This document shows, one piece after another, positions 8,098 through 19,004 of a stretch of DNA of 36,574 bases. A program made the position numbers and the translations under genes. The DNA is taken from assembly GCA_027576995.1 (NCBI GenBank), contig JANBQC010000264.1:1-36574 (forward strand), read 5' to 3'. Position 1 is the first letter of the stretch. The number at the start of each line of letters is the position of its first letter. This DNA comes from Dimargaris cristalligena. Its lineage: Eukaryota > Kickxellomycota > Dimargaritomycetes > Dimargaritales > Dimargaritaceae. The notes beneath the pieces are model-generated. The model ran no database searches. It had not been told where the DNA came from and saw only the letters and a program-made list of their open reading frames with translations.

Positions 8098-10559
8098 GAT
8101 GAGGAGTTGGAACGGGTTGTTGGGTGGGTTAAAAAACGGGGATATGTTTATGAGATGGAGCAGTAGCGCAGCCGAGAGGTACGGGTGAGGGAGAAGATTG
8201 CGACACTGCAAAACGAAGGGCTGGTAGGAGTAAGTAATGAGGCGCAACGGAGATGGCCCAAACAAAGAGAATGAGAGGGAGAAAAAGAGAGAAAGAGAGT
8301 GGACAGGACAAGAGATGAAATTCCAAGACAGGGATTGTGAGGCAGAGACCAGGATAACGCTGGAGGGAAGGGTGTCGGGGCTCTGAACACTGCGATTATG
8401 CTATAGAGGGGACTTGCGGAGCTCTGGTGGCTTAATGATTAGTTTAGAGAAGCCTACCGTATATACTCTCACTTAATCCTCTATCCAGCCAGCGGGACAT
8501 GCCCACCTACTATCGTGTATGCACTGGAAAAAAAAACAGGGGACTGACCAATAAGATACGGGTGAGGAGTGACTCTGTCTATCCAGCAGCATATATTCTG
8601 CTTTCCCTTAATCAATTATCCCCGCCACTTAAAATGACCCCATCAGCAGCTCCTCCCCAGCCAGATACAGTCCGCCCCCCCGGCCTGGCCTATATAAACC
8701 CCAGTCCGTCTGCACGGGTCCAGCTCAGCCCCACATGCCTTTACCACTCACCTCGCATTGGATACTATTCTCCCCTGTAACCCCCTCCTCCTGGATATAT
8801 GTGCTACACAGGCCCAGCGACCCCGTTATCCACACGGGTCGGCCCACCCACACGTCGAACCTACTCTCTTCAATACAAGGCTGCTGCGAATCCCAAGTGT
8901 GACTCCACACTGTAGGTGCTCGTTATTGTGATACTTTTTCCAATAAGCGAATTGGCGCCCACTCGCATGGTGTTGCCCTTCCCTCTGTGTCTACTGGAAA
9001 AACAAGACAATGAAAGGTAACCTGAAATCAGGGTTAAGTGTACCCATCCTGTCAGACTAGCCGCCCAGCATCCACCCATGTATGTGCACCAAGCAAAAAT
9101 AGCAAGTGGCACCAAAATCAACTGGTTGTTTCATACTTCTCATCAACTCAATAGTAACTGCCCACCCCTATTCCTAAAATATTCCCTGTAGGCCACATAA
9201 AGAGGGGGGATGGGCAGTATAAGAAGGGCTATACGATACACCGAGTCAGTCCTTTGGAGCCCAAACAGTCAAACTCCCAGGCGATTCCCACATTGCGCTC
9301 TTTAGAATAGAACCCCTACTAACATAGTGAAGAAGGGCGAACCTCCATGCTGGAGAACACGCCAACTTCTCTTTATTAACCCACATTTCCCCCGATATTC
9401 GACCCAATTCTAGGCGAGTCTCACCAGTGGGGCGGAGGTGAGGCGCGATCCTACCGAGTTGGTCCAAATGGCTTAAACAGACCCCCCGGTCTACGAGCAG
9501 GTAAGCACTCCACCACACTGTAGCACCATTCGTGGGATGGGGGCGGTGGGTTCTACTAAATCGTGGACTGATTCAAAGGAATGATTCAGGCAATTAATAC
9601 GGTGGTGGCTAGCGGCCGATCGGATTTCCCCAGGTAGTGGAGACCGGGACTCCTCAACCAGGCCACTCCCGCCCCCCAAGCTTAGAAAAATTACTGAGAG
9701 TAATTCCCATCCATACTGTCTCTTTGGGCATGTCAATGTGCCGTATCTTGTCCATTCGGCTGCTCTTTTTTTGCGACTGGATTTATAAGGACGGGCACTA
9801 GATTTGGCATAGATAATCCGGGAGTGCAAGCCGTTGGTTTAACCTTGGAACAAAGCCTAGCCCGACTATTCACGCGAGAGTGACATCCATGCGGGGGTGT
9901 GTGGACTCACCCGCTTTCTGACGTGGCTGGTAAGTCATTACTATACCCCTTTCAACATTCCACCGGTCCGATATCCCCCCCCGCAATGGTTGGTAGTGAA
10001 AGAGGGGGGAGGAACGACCTTTAGGGGGTTGGAGCACATTGGCAATATTCGATGGTGGGGAGCAGGGGGGAGGGTGAAAAGAGAGCCACGCGGTGGCGGT
10101 TCTTAGATCATACCCAATTGACAATGCGGAGGAGTGAGCTACTTTATTCTCCAGCGAAGTCTTCGTCATTACACCCGTTACACCAGTTCACCAGACATGC
10201 CTTCCTTATGCATTTGTGACCCCATGGCTTGTTCGGCTGGGCCATAGTCAAGTCATTGTAGGCCGGGGTTAACTGCGCGCGGGGTAATAGTTCGGCTGCT
10301 CCCGCATGGATGAGCGGCCATTCGCTCAGTCGAATATTAATTGGAAGTAGCGGGGAGCCAGGGGCCACACACCCACAAACCAGTGAAAGAGGGGGCGGAG
10401 TCGATCGTTGCTGATGGCTTCCGCCATAGGACAAACCCAACGAGTCGTTCCACATAGGGCAGGCTATTCCGGCCTCCTCCTCCCCCGATACCCACTGGGC
10501 GGGCTCTCCGCACAAGCTGCGTTTGGCACGTCAGCGGCGACGGGGGGAGGAATCACATT
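8098..10559. other. Long divergent intergenic region without a supported gene
   Basis: About 2.4 kb between the septin and the leader of the kelch gene. The first 300 bases (read on the minus strand) are C/T-rich and probably form the septin promoter and leader. Several frames of 60-120 codons exist on both strands, but their composition is not protein-like and no domain is recognisable. One good TATA box is listed separately. Confidence 0.45.
8691..8698 (+). promoter_or_regulatory. Consensus TATA box with no recognised downstream gene
   Basis: TATATAAA in a GC-rich surround (GGCCTATATAAACCCC). A transcript starting about 30 bases downstream would meet ATG 8735, which opens a frame of only 56 codons of unremarkable composition. 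The site may serve a small or non-coding transcript, or be chance. Confidence 0.3.
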
Positions 10560-11502
10560 ATTATTATCGTCAAGCAGGGAAAGAGAAATGGTCCGGTTTT
10601 TACTGGCGCGGTCTACTAAACTCCTCCCCACCCAAAAAGGCCCGGGCCTAAGCCAGTGCTTGGAAACGCGCCACCGCTCATCTTGCTTCCCTTTTCAATT
10701 CCTGCCCTCATTCCCGCTGGCCATCTCTTACACCAACCGCCATCTCTTTTATTACCTCCGGTTCCTTGTGCTTGCATTCCCTCTGGCCTTGTATTTGTCC
10801 TTTGCTTGGTTCGTTCCCGCCTTTTTCGTTATATTATCTATGCCCCGGTCCCTGGACTCGGTCAGAACTTCCCCTGCCCCCCTTTCTTCCCTAGGCTCCG
10901 CTTTATATTGGTACACCCTTTAGTACCCCGCATTACCGGTTCCTCATCCCACCGCTGTTCAGTTCATCGGCTCTCCCTGCTGTACCTGGGGTCACTTTTT
11001 AGCGACTTGACTGTTATCAGCCCAACTCCGCCGCCCATGTTTGCTCGGCGGTCCGTACTCCCAGTGGCCACCCCCCTTCTCCTAGCGCAGTGTGCCTCTA
11101 TGCGCGGTTGCGCTTCCCACCCTGCATTTGTTGTGCCCCGTTCTGCTGCTTCTTGTTAGTTATTCTCCTTGTATTTTACCCCCCTCCGCTTCCTAGTCCC
11201 GACTTGCCTACTCCGTTATTACTTTACCCTTCTCCTGTCCCGTCCAACTTTTATTTCGTCCACCTCGCTTTGTTATATTATCCTCCAGTAGCTGCCTCTC
11301 CTTTCTTAGGACTCGCGTATACTCCCCCTCCCACTCGCCTCTCCATAGCGTATCCCGGCCCCTTGACTCTGCAGACTAGACTATATTTGGGGTTTAATAT
11401 CACCTGGCCATTGTCTGCTCCTTCTTGTCACCTACCCCTCGGTGTGACTGCATCCTAATAGCACTCCGTATAGTATCTACACACACACACTCTCTCTCTC
11501 CC
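10560..11502 (+). promoter_or_regulatory. Strongly pyrimidine-rich promoter/leader tract of the kelch gene
   Basis: For about 900 bases the plus strand is dominated by C and T (for example CTTGCTTCCCTTTTCAATTC), ending in CACACACACTCTCTCTCTCC immediately before ATG 11503. Open frames in this tract are a by-product of the low purine content and are not called as genes. The same kind of tract, shorter, precedes the FMP52-like gene and the septin, so it probably marks promoter and 5' leader sequence. Confidence 0.5.
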
Positions 11503-14500
11503 ATGCTCGGGTCCCGGTCTTCGGCGGGCCAATCCGCCCTCCCCGCCGGTTCGACCGCCAGCTCTACAATGCGCAATGCCATCACCGAATTGGCCGTGTC
11601 CACCGTCAGCACCGAAGGCGACTGTCCCCCACCGCTGGTTGGTGCCACCACCACCACAGTGGGTGGTTGCCTATACCTGTTTGCCGGTCGGCTAACCGAC
11701 CCGCGTATCCTTACCAACGACCTCTATATCCTTAACCTGGCCACCTTTATCTGGCGGAAGGTTAATATCCAACTCGCCCCCAGCCCGGGGTCTCCCGATA
11801 TTCCCCCACCTTCGAGCGAGGCCGCCCATGCCTTTATTCGCCCGCGCTACTTCCACTCGGCCGTGGTGTACGGTCGGAAAATTATCTACTTTGGCGGCAT
11901 GGGCCGCCTTCAGGCCCATTCCCAGAATGTAGGTGTTCTCAACGACATTCTTATTTTGGATACGGAGTCCCTGCTCTGGACGGTGCCACGCATGACATCC
12001 GGCTTACCGCCGCCCCGCTACGCCCACCTCTGCACTTTGCTCGATAACCACCGTATGCTCATTATGGGCGGCCAAAACCTAGAGACTGAGTACCTGGGGG
12101 ACTTGCATATTCTCAATCTGCGCACCATGGGCTGGTGCGTCTCTCGTCGAGTGGACCGTAATGTCGGTATTTACCGATCTATTGTGGCCAATGACGCCCA
12201 GCACGATCGGGTGATTATCTACTCCAACCATAACTTCAATGACGTCCAACGCTCCCTTCACGTACTCACTGAGCCCAACTGGCGTTTAACCGACCGCTCC
12301 GATGCCATGACGGGCACTTCGCTGCCCCCCGGCCTCCGGTTTCCTACCGCCTCCCGCCTCGGCCACCATCTCATCATGTCCGGGAGCTATATCGGTTCGG
12401 ACACATCGGCCTTTCGGATTTGGGCCTTGGACCTCCGGAATTACTCTTGGCAGGAAATCGGCTGTGGGCCCCTGTTCGAACGTGGGTCGTGGAACAAAGG
12501 CTTCCTATGTGCTGACTATAACCGGTTCTATGTTTTCGGTAAGGTCGATCGGGATCTGGCCGAGGACTATAATTCACGCCAACTTAACTTTAATCACGTC
12601 CGGGTCATCAGCCTGGAGGCATTTGGTCTCTACCGGCCCCTGGTGCCGGCCTTTAGTATTCCTTGTCAAGAGCTTGGACTGGCCTTTCTGGACAACCCGG
12701 CGTTTTCCGATGTGGACATTATAACCGGGGACGGTCTGCGGATAGCCTTCAATTCCTACGTCATGGCCGAACGGTGGCCCCGCATGGCTGAGCAGCTAGT
12801 AGCCATCGATGGAAAAGCCAAACCCTCTGCCGCTGGCACATCCGATCGCCGGTGGCTCACCGTGCCCGAAAACTATGATACAGTATACCAGCTCGGGCGT
12901 TATATCTACACCCGGGTCATCGATCCCGGCTGTAGTACCAAGCTCCTAGCCGGGCTCATCGGGATGGCCGAACGGTACGGCATGGCCCACCTTAAAGAAC
13001 TGTGTGCGCTCGAAATGCACCAGCGCATGGCGTTGGACACTTCCCCCCTCATCTTCGAAGGGGCCACCCGGGCCCACCACCAGGGGCTACGCGTACGAGC
13101 TCTACTCTACATGTTCGACCGACGGGAGGCCCTCCTGCGGCGTCACATGCTGATGTTGCAGGACCTCCACGAGGATACCCAGCGTCAGATTATGGCGTAC
13201 TTCCCCGAAATCAACAAGCACTTCCGGAAACGGTCCTACACCAACTCTTCCCAGACCTCCACCACCAGCACTGTCCATAGTGTAGGGGCGAGTGGGCTCT
13301 CCCACCACCAGCGGCAGGGGTCGCAGGAGCTGGTCGCCTCCCCCTCCATACAGCCTTTGCCAATTGCCATCCTGGCCCATCGGACCCATTCGTCCCTCAC
13401 GGAGAGTTCCATCGATGCCACGGGCCCGGTCCAACCCCCCCATTCCTTTGGGCACTCTTATACCCCTAGCATGTCCTCATCCGTTGGCTCCCTCTCCAAC
13501 GGGAGCTATCCCCATGGGTCCAACGGACCCATGGCCCCTCACTTGTCTCCAATTCAAGAAGCCCCTTCACCCATGATCCCCCCGGCCGGACTGGACTTGG
13601 GTTCGCCCGGCGGGCGGTCGGCTACCCCTACGCTAAAACACGCCATATCGCAACATTCTTTAGTGTCCGACCGTAAGATGGGGCTAAAGAGTGAACGGTC
13701 GTCGCCCCAACTCTCCGCCTATGTAAATCTAACAAATGATACAGCGCCTCTACCAGGTGCCATCCCCACTAAGGAGTCCAAAAGTCCAAAGGCGAAATCC
13801 CGACTGCTTAAACTGTCCTTGGGCTCCTCACACGGCAATCTACCTCTCTCGACCCATAACCTGCAGAGTCCCAGTCCATCTTCTTTACCCCTTAATACCA
13901 ACGGCACATTCGGGCGCAACAGTCCGAATGATTACCCGAGGAGCGGTGGCTCCAACTCTAGTAAATACTCGCCCTTCTGGTCTAGTAGCAATAGTGGCGG
14001 CAATGGTGGATCCGGCGGCACAATAGTGCCGCCCGAGACCCCCTCGTCGGCCCATTCAACGATGAGTTTCGCCAATAGTTTCAAGCGGCCATTCCTACGC
14101 GTAGTGGGAGGCGGAAAGAAAAATGGCGGCAGTGGTGATAAATCCTCCGACTCCTTTGCCTCAACGGCCTTGCCCAGCCCTATGATCCCGGGGGGAACCC
14201 ACCCGTTCGGCCCGACAACGACCATTGGGGGTAAAATCATGGGAGGTCGACCTTATTCCCCCATTTCCCCACCCATGGCTACCGGCTCACCCCACTCCAA
14301 CGGCCCGTCTACCCCCGTGGCGTCGTCAACATCACGCAATCCCTTTAAACTTTCCCTCAAGGCCTTTTCATCACACTCCCCATTTTTTAATTCCGATGAG
14401 CCGGCGAATGAGGGAGAGAGTGGCCGGTCTTCCGCCACTTCCGGGAGGTATACCAATCGACCCCCACATACGGCCACGGGTAGCCACCATCCCATTTCAG

Positions 14501-14817
14501 CCCTCAAAGGGGCTGGCCATGCCCCATCCTACTCGGCCGACTATAACCAACGCGCCCCGGGTACCGGCAGCGGACCCCTTTCCGCGGATGCAGCATCTCA
14601 GCTCAATGGGAGTGGGAATTTCTACCCGACCCACAATCGAAATCACTTGGCTTCAGCCCCTCAGGCAACATCATCGACCTCGGTGGTATCAACCTCTTCC
14701 ATCTCATCGACATCCTCCAATGTCGCTAATATGCAGTCGAGCGGGTCTTCGGCCATGCCTTTTGCATCATCGTCATCGTCGTCGTCCACGGCGGCAGCAG
14801 CTGGGGGTCACTATTAA
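11503..14817 (+). CDS. Kelch-repeat and BTB/POZ-domain protein with long Ser/Pro-rich tail
   Basis: Single exon, 1104 residues. The frame is open further upstream, but the first ATG is at 11503; ATG 11569 is an alternative. Residues about 44-360 form kelch-type beta-propeller repeats with paired glycines and spaced Tyr/Trp, for example YFHSAVVYGRKIIYFGGMG and MLIMGGQNLETEYLGDLHIL. Residues about 394-505 resemble a BTB/POZ domain (NPAFSDVDIITGDGLRIAF, then GRYIYTRVID), followed by a helical BACK-like segment to about 555. The rest is low-complexity Ser/Pro/Gly/Asn-rich and ends in Ser and Ala runs. The kelch-plus-BTB order recalls S. pombe Ral2, a Ras-pathway protein, and LZTR1; that link is a suggestion. 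BTB proteins often act as Cullin-3 adaptors, which cannot be judged here. Confidence 0.85.
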   Translation: MLGSRSSAGQSALPAGSTASSTMRNAITELAVSTVSTEGDCPPPLVGATTTTVGGCLYLFAGRLTDPRILTNDLYILNLATFIWRKVNIQLAPSPGSPDIPPPSSEAAHAFIRPRYFHSAVVYGRKIIYFGGMGRLQAHSQNVGVLNDILILDTESLLWTVPRMTSGLPPPRYAHLCTLLDNHRMLIMGGQNLETEYLGDLHILNLRTMGWCVSRRVDRNVGIYRSIVANDAQHDRVIIYSNHNFNDVQRSLHVLTEPNWRLTDRSDAMTGTSLPPGLRFPTASRLGHHLIMSGSYIGSDTSAFRIWALDLRNYSWQEIGCGPLFERGSWNKGFLCADYNRFYVFGKVDRDLAEDYNSRQLNFNHVRVISLEAFGLYRPLVPAFSIPCQELGLAFLDNPAFSDVDIITGDGLRIAFNSYVMAERWPRMAEQLVAIDGKAKPSAAGTSDRRWLTVPENYDTVYQLGRYIYTRVIDPGCSTKLLAGLIGMAERYGMAHLKELCALEMHQRMALDTSPLIFEGATRAHHQGLRVRALLYMFDRREALLRRHMLMLQDLHEDTQRQIMAYFPEINKHFRKRSYTNSSQTSTTSTVHSVGASGLSHHQRQGSQELVASPSIQPLPIAILAHRTHSSLTESSIDATGPVQPPHSFGHSYTPSMSSSVGSLSNGSYPHGSNGPMAPHLSPIQEAPSPMIPPAGLDLGSPGGRSATPTLKHAISQHSLVSDRKMGLKSERSSPQLSAYVNLTNDTAPLPGAIPTKESKSPKAKSRLLKLSLGSSHGNLPLSTHNLQSPSPSSLPLNTNGTFGRNSPNDYPRSGGSNSSKYSPFWSSSNSGGNGGSGGTIVPPETPSSAHSTMSFANSFKRPFLRVVGGGKKNGGSGDKSSDSFASTALPSPMIPGGTHPFGPTTTIGGKIMGGRPYSPISPPMATGSPHSNGPSTPVASSTSRNPFKLSLKAFSSHSPFFNSDEPANEGESGRSSATSGRYTNRPPHTATGSHHPISALKGAGHAPSYSADYNQRAPGTGSGPLSADAASQLNGSGNFYPTHNRNHLASAPQATSSTSVVSTSSISSTSSNVANMQSSGSSAMPFASSSSSSSTAAAAGGHY

Positions 14818-15956
14818 GTTTTTTTGCCCAATCCTGGCTGATTCTTTGCCCACCGGTGCCTCGAGACTATCGCTCCGAATTTTTTGAATGTACCGGTGTG
14901 TCCTGTGTGGTATCGATTTGGCCTCGCCCCACCCTTTACATTGAAATTAGGTATACTTCTTCGAGTTTCGGCCATCCTATTTAATATATTTTTACTGATT
15001 ACTGAAAAGTCGCCATGTCGGTTGATGGATATTTTCGCCGGGCAGTATTACCTCCACCTTTAGTTATATTCTGTAAGTGTAATTCTCAACTAGTTTCTAT
15101 TTTTTCCCTGATGTCCAAAATTTATATACATTTACACCCAGCTTTCGCCCCATCTTTTAAGATGGTCTCTTATTCCTCATACAGTCCTTTTCTACACCTT
15201 TTATCTCGCTCTCTACTCATTAGCGTCCCTCATTCCAGTTTTTTTTTTGTGATATGCATGTTGGTAACATTTGCATATCGCATGTATCCGCCATTTTCAA
15301 CTTACACCTGTTTTTCTCGCATCCATCTCCATCACCGATTATGTTTTCACCTAGTTCATGTCTATTTATTTAATCCATCGACCTGCAACAGCTTCCATTT
15401 ATTATATCACTTTATTATTAGCAAAGTACATAGCTCAGACGGGGGTGTCTTCATGACTCTTCCAGATGACCCCCTTCCACACCCGTCAAGTTGGAGTTTA
15501 GTTATTTTCCCCTTAATGGCCCTGTAGTGTGTTGGTGTGAATTCACATTAGCCCCCTCGAATCCTACAACTTATAAATGTATTCATTAAGCTCATCCAAC
15601 TGAAATGTGGATACTATGAAATATCTGTTTGCCTGTTTGTTTGATTTTGCTCCATAAATGCTATATTAAATCCCCACCCTCGTCTATATATACAGTTGGG
15701 TGCAAGTAGGAACTATTGAATGAGATCCGGAATGAGGTGTGGATAGTAAAATGGATGGGATTTGTTATTAGCCTGTAAAACCAGTCCATTATATGGGCAT
15801 TTTGCTATGCAGCAGGTTGGAACCTGCCCCATATATTAAGACAGACAACCACCATTGAGTGTTTCTCCATGAAAATAATCAGGCTGTATAAAGCAGATGC
15901 AATAGGCATTGGTTAGTGTAGCTATAGGCCGCCTAATATATATATATATATATTAA
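14818..15956. other. 3' region of the kelch gene and AT-rich spacer
   Basis: T-rich sequence with TTTTTTT right after the stop codon and scattered poly(A)-signal-like strings. A 170-codon frame at 15015-15527 is full of Phe, Ser, His and Leu because of the T/C-rich plus strand and is not convincing as a gene. A TA dinucleotide run (about 15938-15952) abuts the MITE at 15959. Confidence 0.45.
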
Positions 15957-15958
15957 TA

Positions 15959-16096
15959 TGGGAGTAGTTCAACAAGGCTGTATAATGAAAAATCCATTTG
16001 ATGAGGCAAATACAACTGGTTGAAAATAAACATCCCACTAATTTTCCCATACACATATCAGTTAAACCCATATATAGCTAAGCTGAACTTCACCCA
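15959..16096 (+). mobile_element. 138-bp MITE, copy C
   Basis: Starts TGGGAGTAGTTCAACAAGGC and ends in the inverted counterpart AAGCTGAACTTCACCCA. The flanking TA dinucleotides are at 15957-15958 and 16097-16098. The interior holds AAAAATCCATTTGATGAGGC, as in copy D. It lies 100 bp to the left of an LTR-family copy. Confidence 0.8.
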
Positions 16097-16198
16097 TATA
16101 TACTAGTTACTGGTGGAAATTCACAATGAGGAATTAGTGTTAATTAAATTTACAAAATACATCAGGAAGTAGAGACATATCTCCATAACTTAGGATAT

Positions 16199-17372
16199 TG
16201 TTATGCATATTAACCACTCTTAGTCTATTAAGAGACCCAGGGATAGGCTTCTAATAGTTGTTGTGGCTAAGTAGGTTACTAGCATCAGGTATAGGGTATA
16301 GTACTAACTAATAAAGGCTAGTAGTAGGTATATAAAAGGGTTATACAGTAATTATACTTACTAGTCAATATGAGGCGGATGAGTATATATAAAGTTTATT
16401 AGGAGTAAACTAAGGATAAGAATAAGCTAAGGAATCTAATTAGTCTTAATGGGGCCTAGTTATATATATATATATATATAGGTGAGTCTGGAGGGAGGTC
16501 CCAAGTAAAGGATACTACTAAGACTAAGGTATAGGTAAATAGGCTAACTGGATAGCTACTAGTATCCAGAAGACTCTGATAGCAACCAGAAGAGTCTAAT
16601 AAATTAGCACTTAAGTGAGTAGTACAAATAGGTAGAGTCTGGAGGGGGAAGGGTTATATAATAAAGGGTGATCCCATAGTACCAGGTGTAAAGAACTGAA
16701 CTCAAATCCTTGAAAACTGAACTTTATTTGAAAAGATAGATAATAAAAGGGAAAGGTGATAATAGACTTGCTGTTCCAAGAGGTGGCAGCAAGGGGGAGT
16801 ATTTATACTCGAAAGAGGAAGCCTAAATGAAAAGATAGATGAATAATAGAGAAAGGGAGAGAAGGTCCCAGAATATTGGATAGCTAAGCAGAGGGAAAGG
16901 GAAGGGAGTTCCCAGACAATCATATTAGTCATCACAAAGGATAGGTAATACTTGGGTAACTGATAAATTCAATGTGAAACAACAGAAGGGATAAAGAGAA
17001 AGGGAGAAAGCTATTGTTAGCTATTCTTTGAATAGGGGTGCAGTTGGGCCAGGGGCAGTGTGAATGCAGGGGTATCATCCGGTCAGGGGCAGGGGTGTAT
17101 CACAGTTAAGGGTATAAAATATAATAATAGAAAAAACAATATAGTAATGAAAATGGAGGAAAAATAACCATACTCGTCAGGGGCAGGGGCTCATTCACTC
17201 GTCAGGGGTGTACTTCTGATAAGTGCAAAAAATAGATAAAAAATAAAAGTAGGTAAAAAATGTGGTAAGTTTACTACACCAGGTGTAACTATGGGAAAGC
17301 TAATACAGCATGATAAGGCCTAATATAGTTAGAGTCTTAACTTGCTGGATTAAGAGTAGTTAAGTAGGCTAA
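16199..17372 (-). mobile_element. LTR-family copy R1 (subfamily A), split by a nested solo LTR
   Basis: Without the nested insertion this is about 570 bp and is close to a reverse-complement copy of 28381-28961. Shared landmarks include the near-palindrome CCATAGT/ACTATGG around ACCAGGTGTA, a TA-dinucleotide run at about 16463-16480, and the AATAAA-type signal. Its left end TGTTATGCATATTAACCACT matches the complement of the other copy's 3' end. No internal coding region accompanies it, so it is probably a solo LTR. No clear target duplication remains. Confidence 0.65.
16687..17278 (-). mobile_element. Solo LTR nested in R1, with 5-bp target duplication
   Basis: 592 bp starting TGTAAAGAACTG and ending GTTTACTACA, that is TG...CA ends. 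It is flanked by CCAGG at 16682-16686 and again at 17279-17283, while the uninterrupted relative at about 28470 has a single CCAGG at the same point. Read on the minus strand it has a TATA box (GAGTATAAATACTCC, near 16797-16811) and an AATAAA signal (16728-16723) 36 bases before its 3' end, which is normal LTR order. It carries GGGGCAGGGG-type repeats between about 17050 and 17210. Confidence 0.8.
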
Positions 17373-17479
17373 TATTATTAACTAAGTATAGAATAGGGTA
17401 ACTTACTACCCCTTCCCCCTCCCTAATAAGGTAGGCTATATACATAGGCATATTCTATATTATTGGACTATCTAATCCT

Positions 17480-18415
17480 CATTAATCTAGCCGGATTAGG
17501 CAGCCAACCATATTAGGCCTTATAGTACTATATTAAACTTCCTATGGTTACTCCTGGTACTATGGGATCATCATATCATATAACTCTTCCCCTTCTGGAC
17601 TACTTCTTTGTACTAATTATTTAAGTACTAATCCAAAGTCTCTTCCAGTTACCATCAGAGTCTTCTGGATACCTGCAACTATCCAGGTATCTTATTTATC
17701 TATACCTTAGTCTTCATAGTATTATTCCCTTAGGACCTCCCTCTGGAGTTGTCCCTATATATATATAACCAGGTCCCATTGGGATCAGTTAGATCCCTTT
17801 GCTTATTCTTACCCCTAGTTTACCCCTAATAAATTCTATATATACTCACTCACTCTTATACTGACTAGTAAGTTATTATGATGGGCTAGTATTAAGGCCA
17901 GGTACCACAGGTTAAACAGTACTTGGAAAGATAGGAATAAGTTTATTAAAATAAAATATCAGAATAAGACAAAATAAAAGGGAAGTTGTAAGCTAAAGAG
18001 CAAGCTGTGGGGAAATGGCTGGGGTTATATTTAAACTTAAGGGGCAGGGGGGAATAGTGATGATTAATAAATAAGAATCAGTAACTAGAGAATAAGGGGA
18101 ATATAATGACAGTAATAAAATATAGTAGGATAATAGGGATACATTTCTATAATATTAAATGTTAATTTACCCATTAATTGGTATGGGTTTTTTACTTATA
18201 TGGCTGGTTATTCTTGTAGTTTGAATTAACCAGTCATGATATAAGTGTGCCCACTGCATGTCCCTTACATATCCCTACTACTAAGCCTTTATTAGTTAGT
18301 ATTGTACCTTGCACCTGACATTAGTAGCCCACATGACTGAGTCCAAGCCCCACCTACTGTTAGAAGCCTATCCTTAGGTCTCTTGATGGACTAAGAGTGG
18401 TAAACCCAGGTGATA
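17480..18415 (+). mobile_element. LTR-family copy R2 (subfamily B), split by an insertion
   Basis: Plus-orientation relative of R3 and R4. It shares with R4 the string CTCTGGAGTTGTCCCT where R1 and R3 have CTCCAGACTCACC, so it belongs to the second subfamily. The right end GGTAAACCCAGGTGATA matches the complement of the R4 left end. The left border is diverged and approximate. A 368-bp insertion interrupts it. Confidence 0.6.
17874..18241 (-). mobile_element. 368-bp LTR-like insertion nested in R2
   Basis: Flanked by TAAGT at 17869-17873 and 18242-18246; uninterrupted relatives carry a single TAAGT here. The ends are short imperfect inverted repeats (TATTATGATGGGCT and, on the other strand, TATCATGACTGGTT). 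Read on the minus strand it has a TATA-like TTTAAATATAACC and an AATAAA signal (near 17947-17942), so it resembles a short solo LTR. It lacks outermost TG...CA ends, so a foldback element is possible. Confidence 0.55.
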
Positions 18416-18620
18416 CATATAATTATTTGGTAGATAATACCCTAATTGTTAATGGGAATTGAGAATGTGATAAGGTACAATAGCTATACCAACTCATTTC
18501 CTTTGTTGTCAATTTATATTGCAGCATTAAAGTCTACATTGTGCCATTTGGTATTAAAAATCTGATATTGAGGTATAATTAGGTATAATGTATTGGTGCT
18601 ATGGCTTATTCCCATACTTA

Positions 18621-19001
18621 TGGCACCCAGCCTGGGGATTTGGCTATGACCAAGGTTTCTTTACAGGTAATTTCTTCTACATAACTTGCTATTTGTGGAC
18701 AAATATAATTAACCCAGTGAAGAACACTGGACTCTGTAGTGGAGCCTACTGCATGGTTTATTTGGAAAAAAATATCCTGGTCAAGTATTACAATATACTT
18801 CTAATGTATCTGGTTAGGATAGGCCCAACTGATGAAACTGCCAATGAAATAGTCACAGTCTGACCATACCATGAACAATACCCAATGCTGTGTCCTAATA
18901 GGAAGGTTGAAGCCTCCAGGACTTCAACAATTTATTATAGCCATAGATAGTCCGGGAGTTGCAAATAACCATCTAAGTATAATTGTGGTAAATGATGCAA
19001 A
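18621..19001 (-). pseudogene. Decayed reading frame of unknown origin
   Basis: One minus-strand frame runs 127 codons with only two internal stops in AT-rich DNA and has a varied, protein-like composition, for example NHAVGSTTESSVLHWVNYIC and QIASYVEEITCKETLVIAKS. The opposite strand of the same stretch also has a 91-codon frame starting at 18588, but its translation is unusually rich in Trp, Tyr, Phe and Cys, as expected for an antisense shadow. I do not recognise the family. It lies next to the LTR island and may derive from a transposable element. Confidence 0.3.
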
Positions 19002-19004
19002 TTA

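Noticed and set aside
10144..10515. 123-codon minus-strand frame with a Cys-rich end (CIRKACLVNWCNGC)
   Set aside because: The Cys pattern is short, the rest is unremarkable, and no promoter-like leader or splice context supports it.
10408..11458. Overlapping long plus-strand frames rich in Pro, Leu, Ser and Cys
   Set aside because: They arise from the C/T-rich leader of the kelch gene, which has few purines and so few stops; composition is not protein-like.
15015..15527. 170-codon plus-strand frame after the kelch gene
   Set aside because: Translation is dominated by Phe, His, Ser and Leu from T/C-rich DNA; no domain and it lies in the 3' flank.
16199..18415. Reading the R1-R2 island as one full-length LTR retrotransposon
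   Set aside because: The two repeats are inverted, belong to different subfamilies, and have no coding region between them.
18588..18863. 91-codon plus-strand frame first read as a degenerate Ty3/gypsy integrase (YDQGFFTGNFF)
   Set aside because: The resemblance to the integrase core is weak, key residues cannot be placed, and the opposite strand gives a more protein-like frame.
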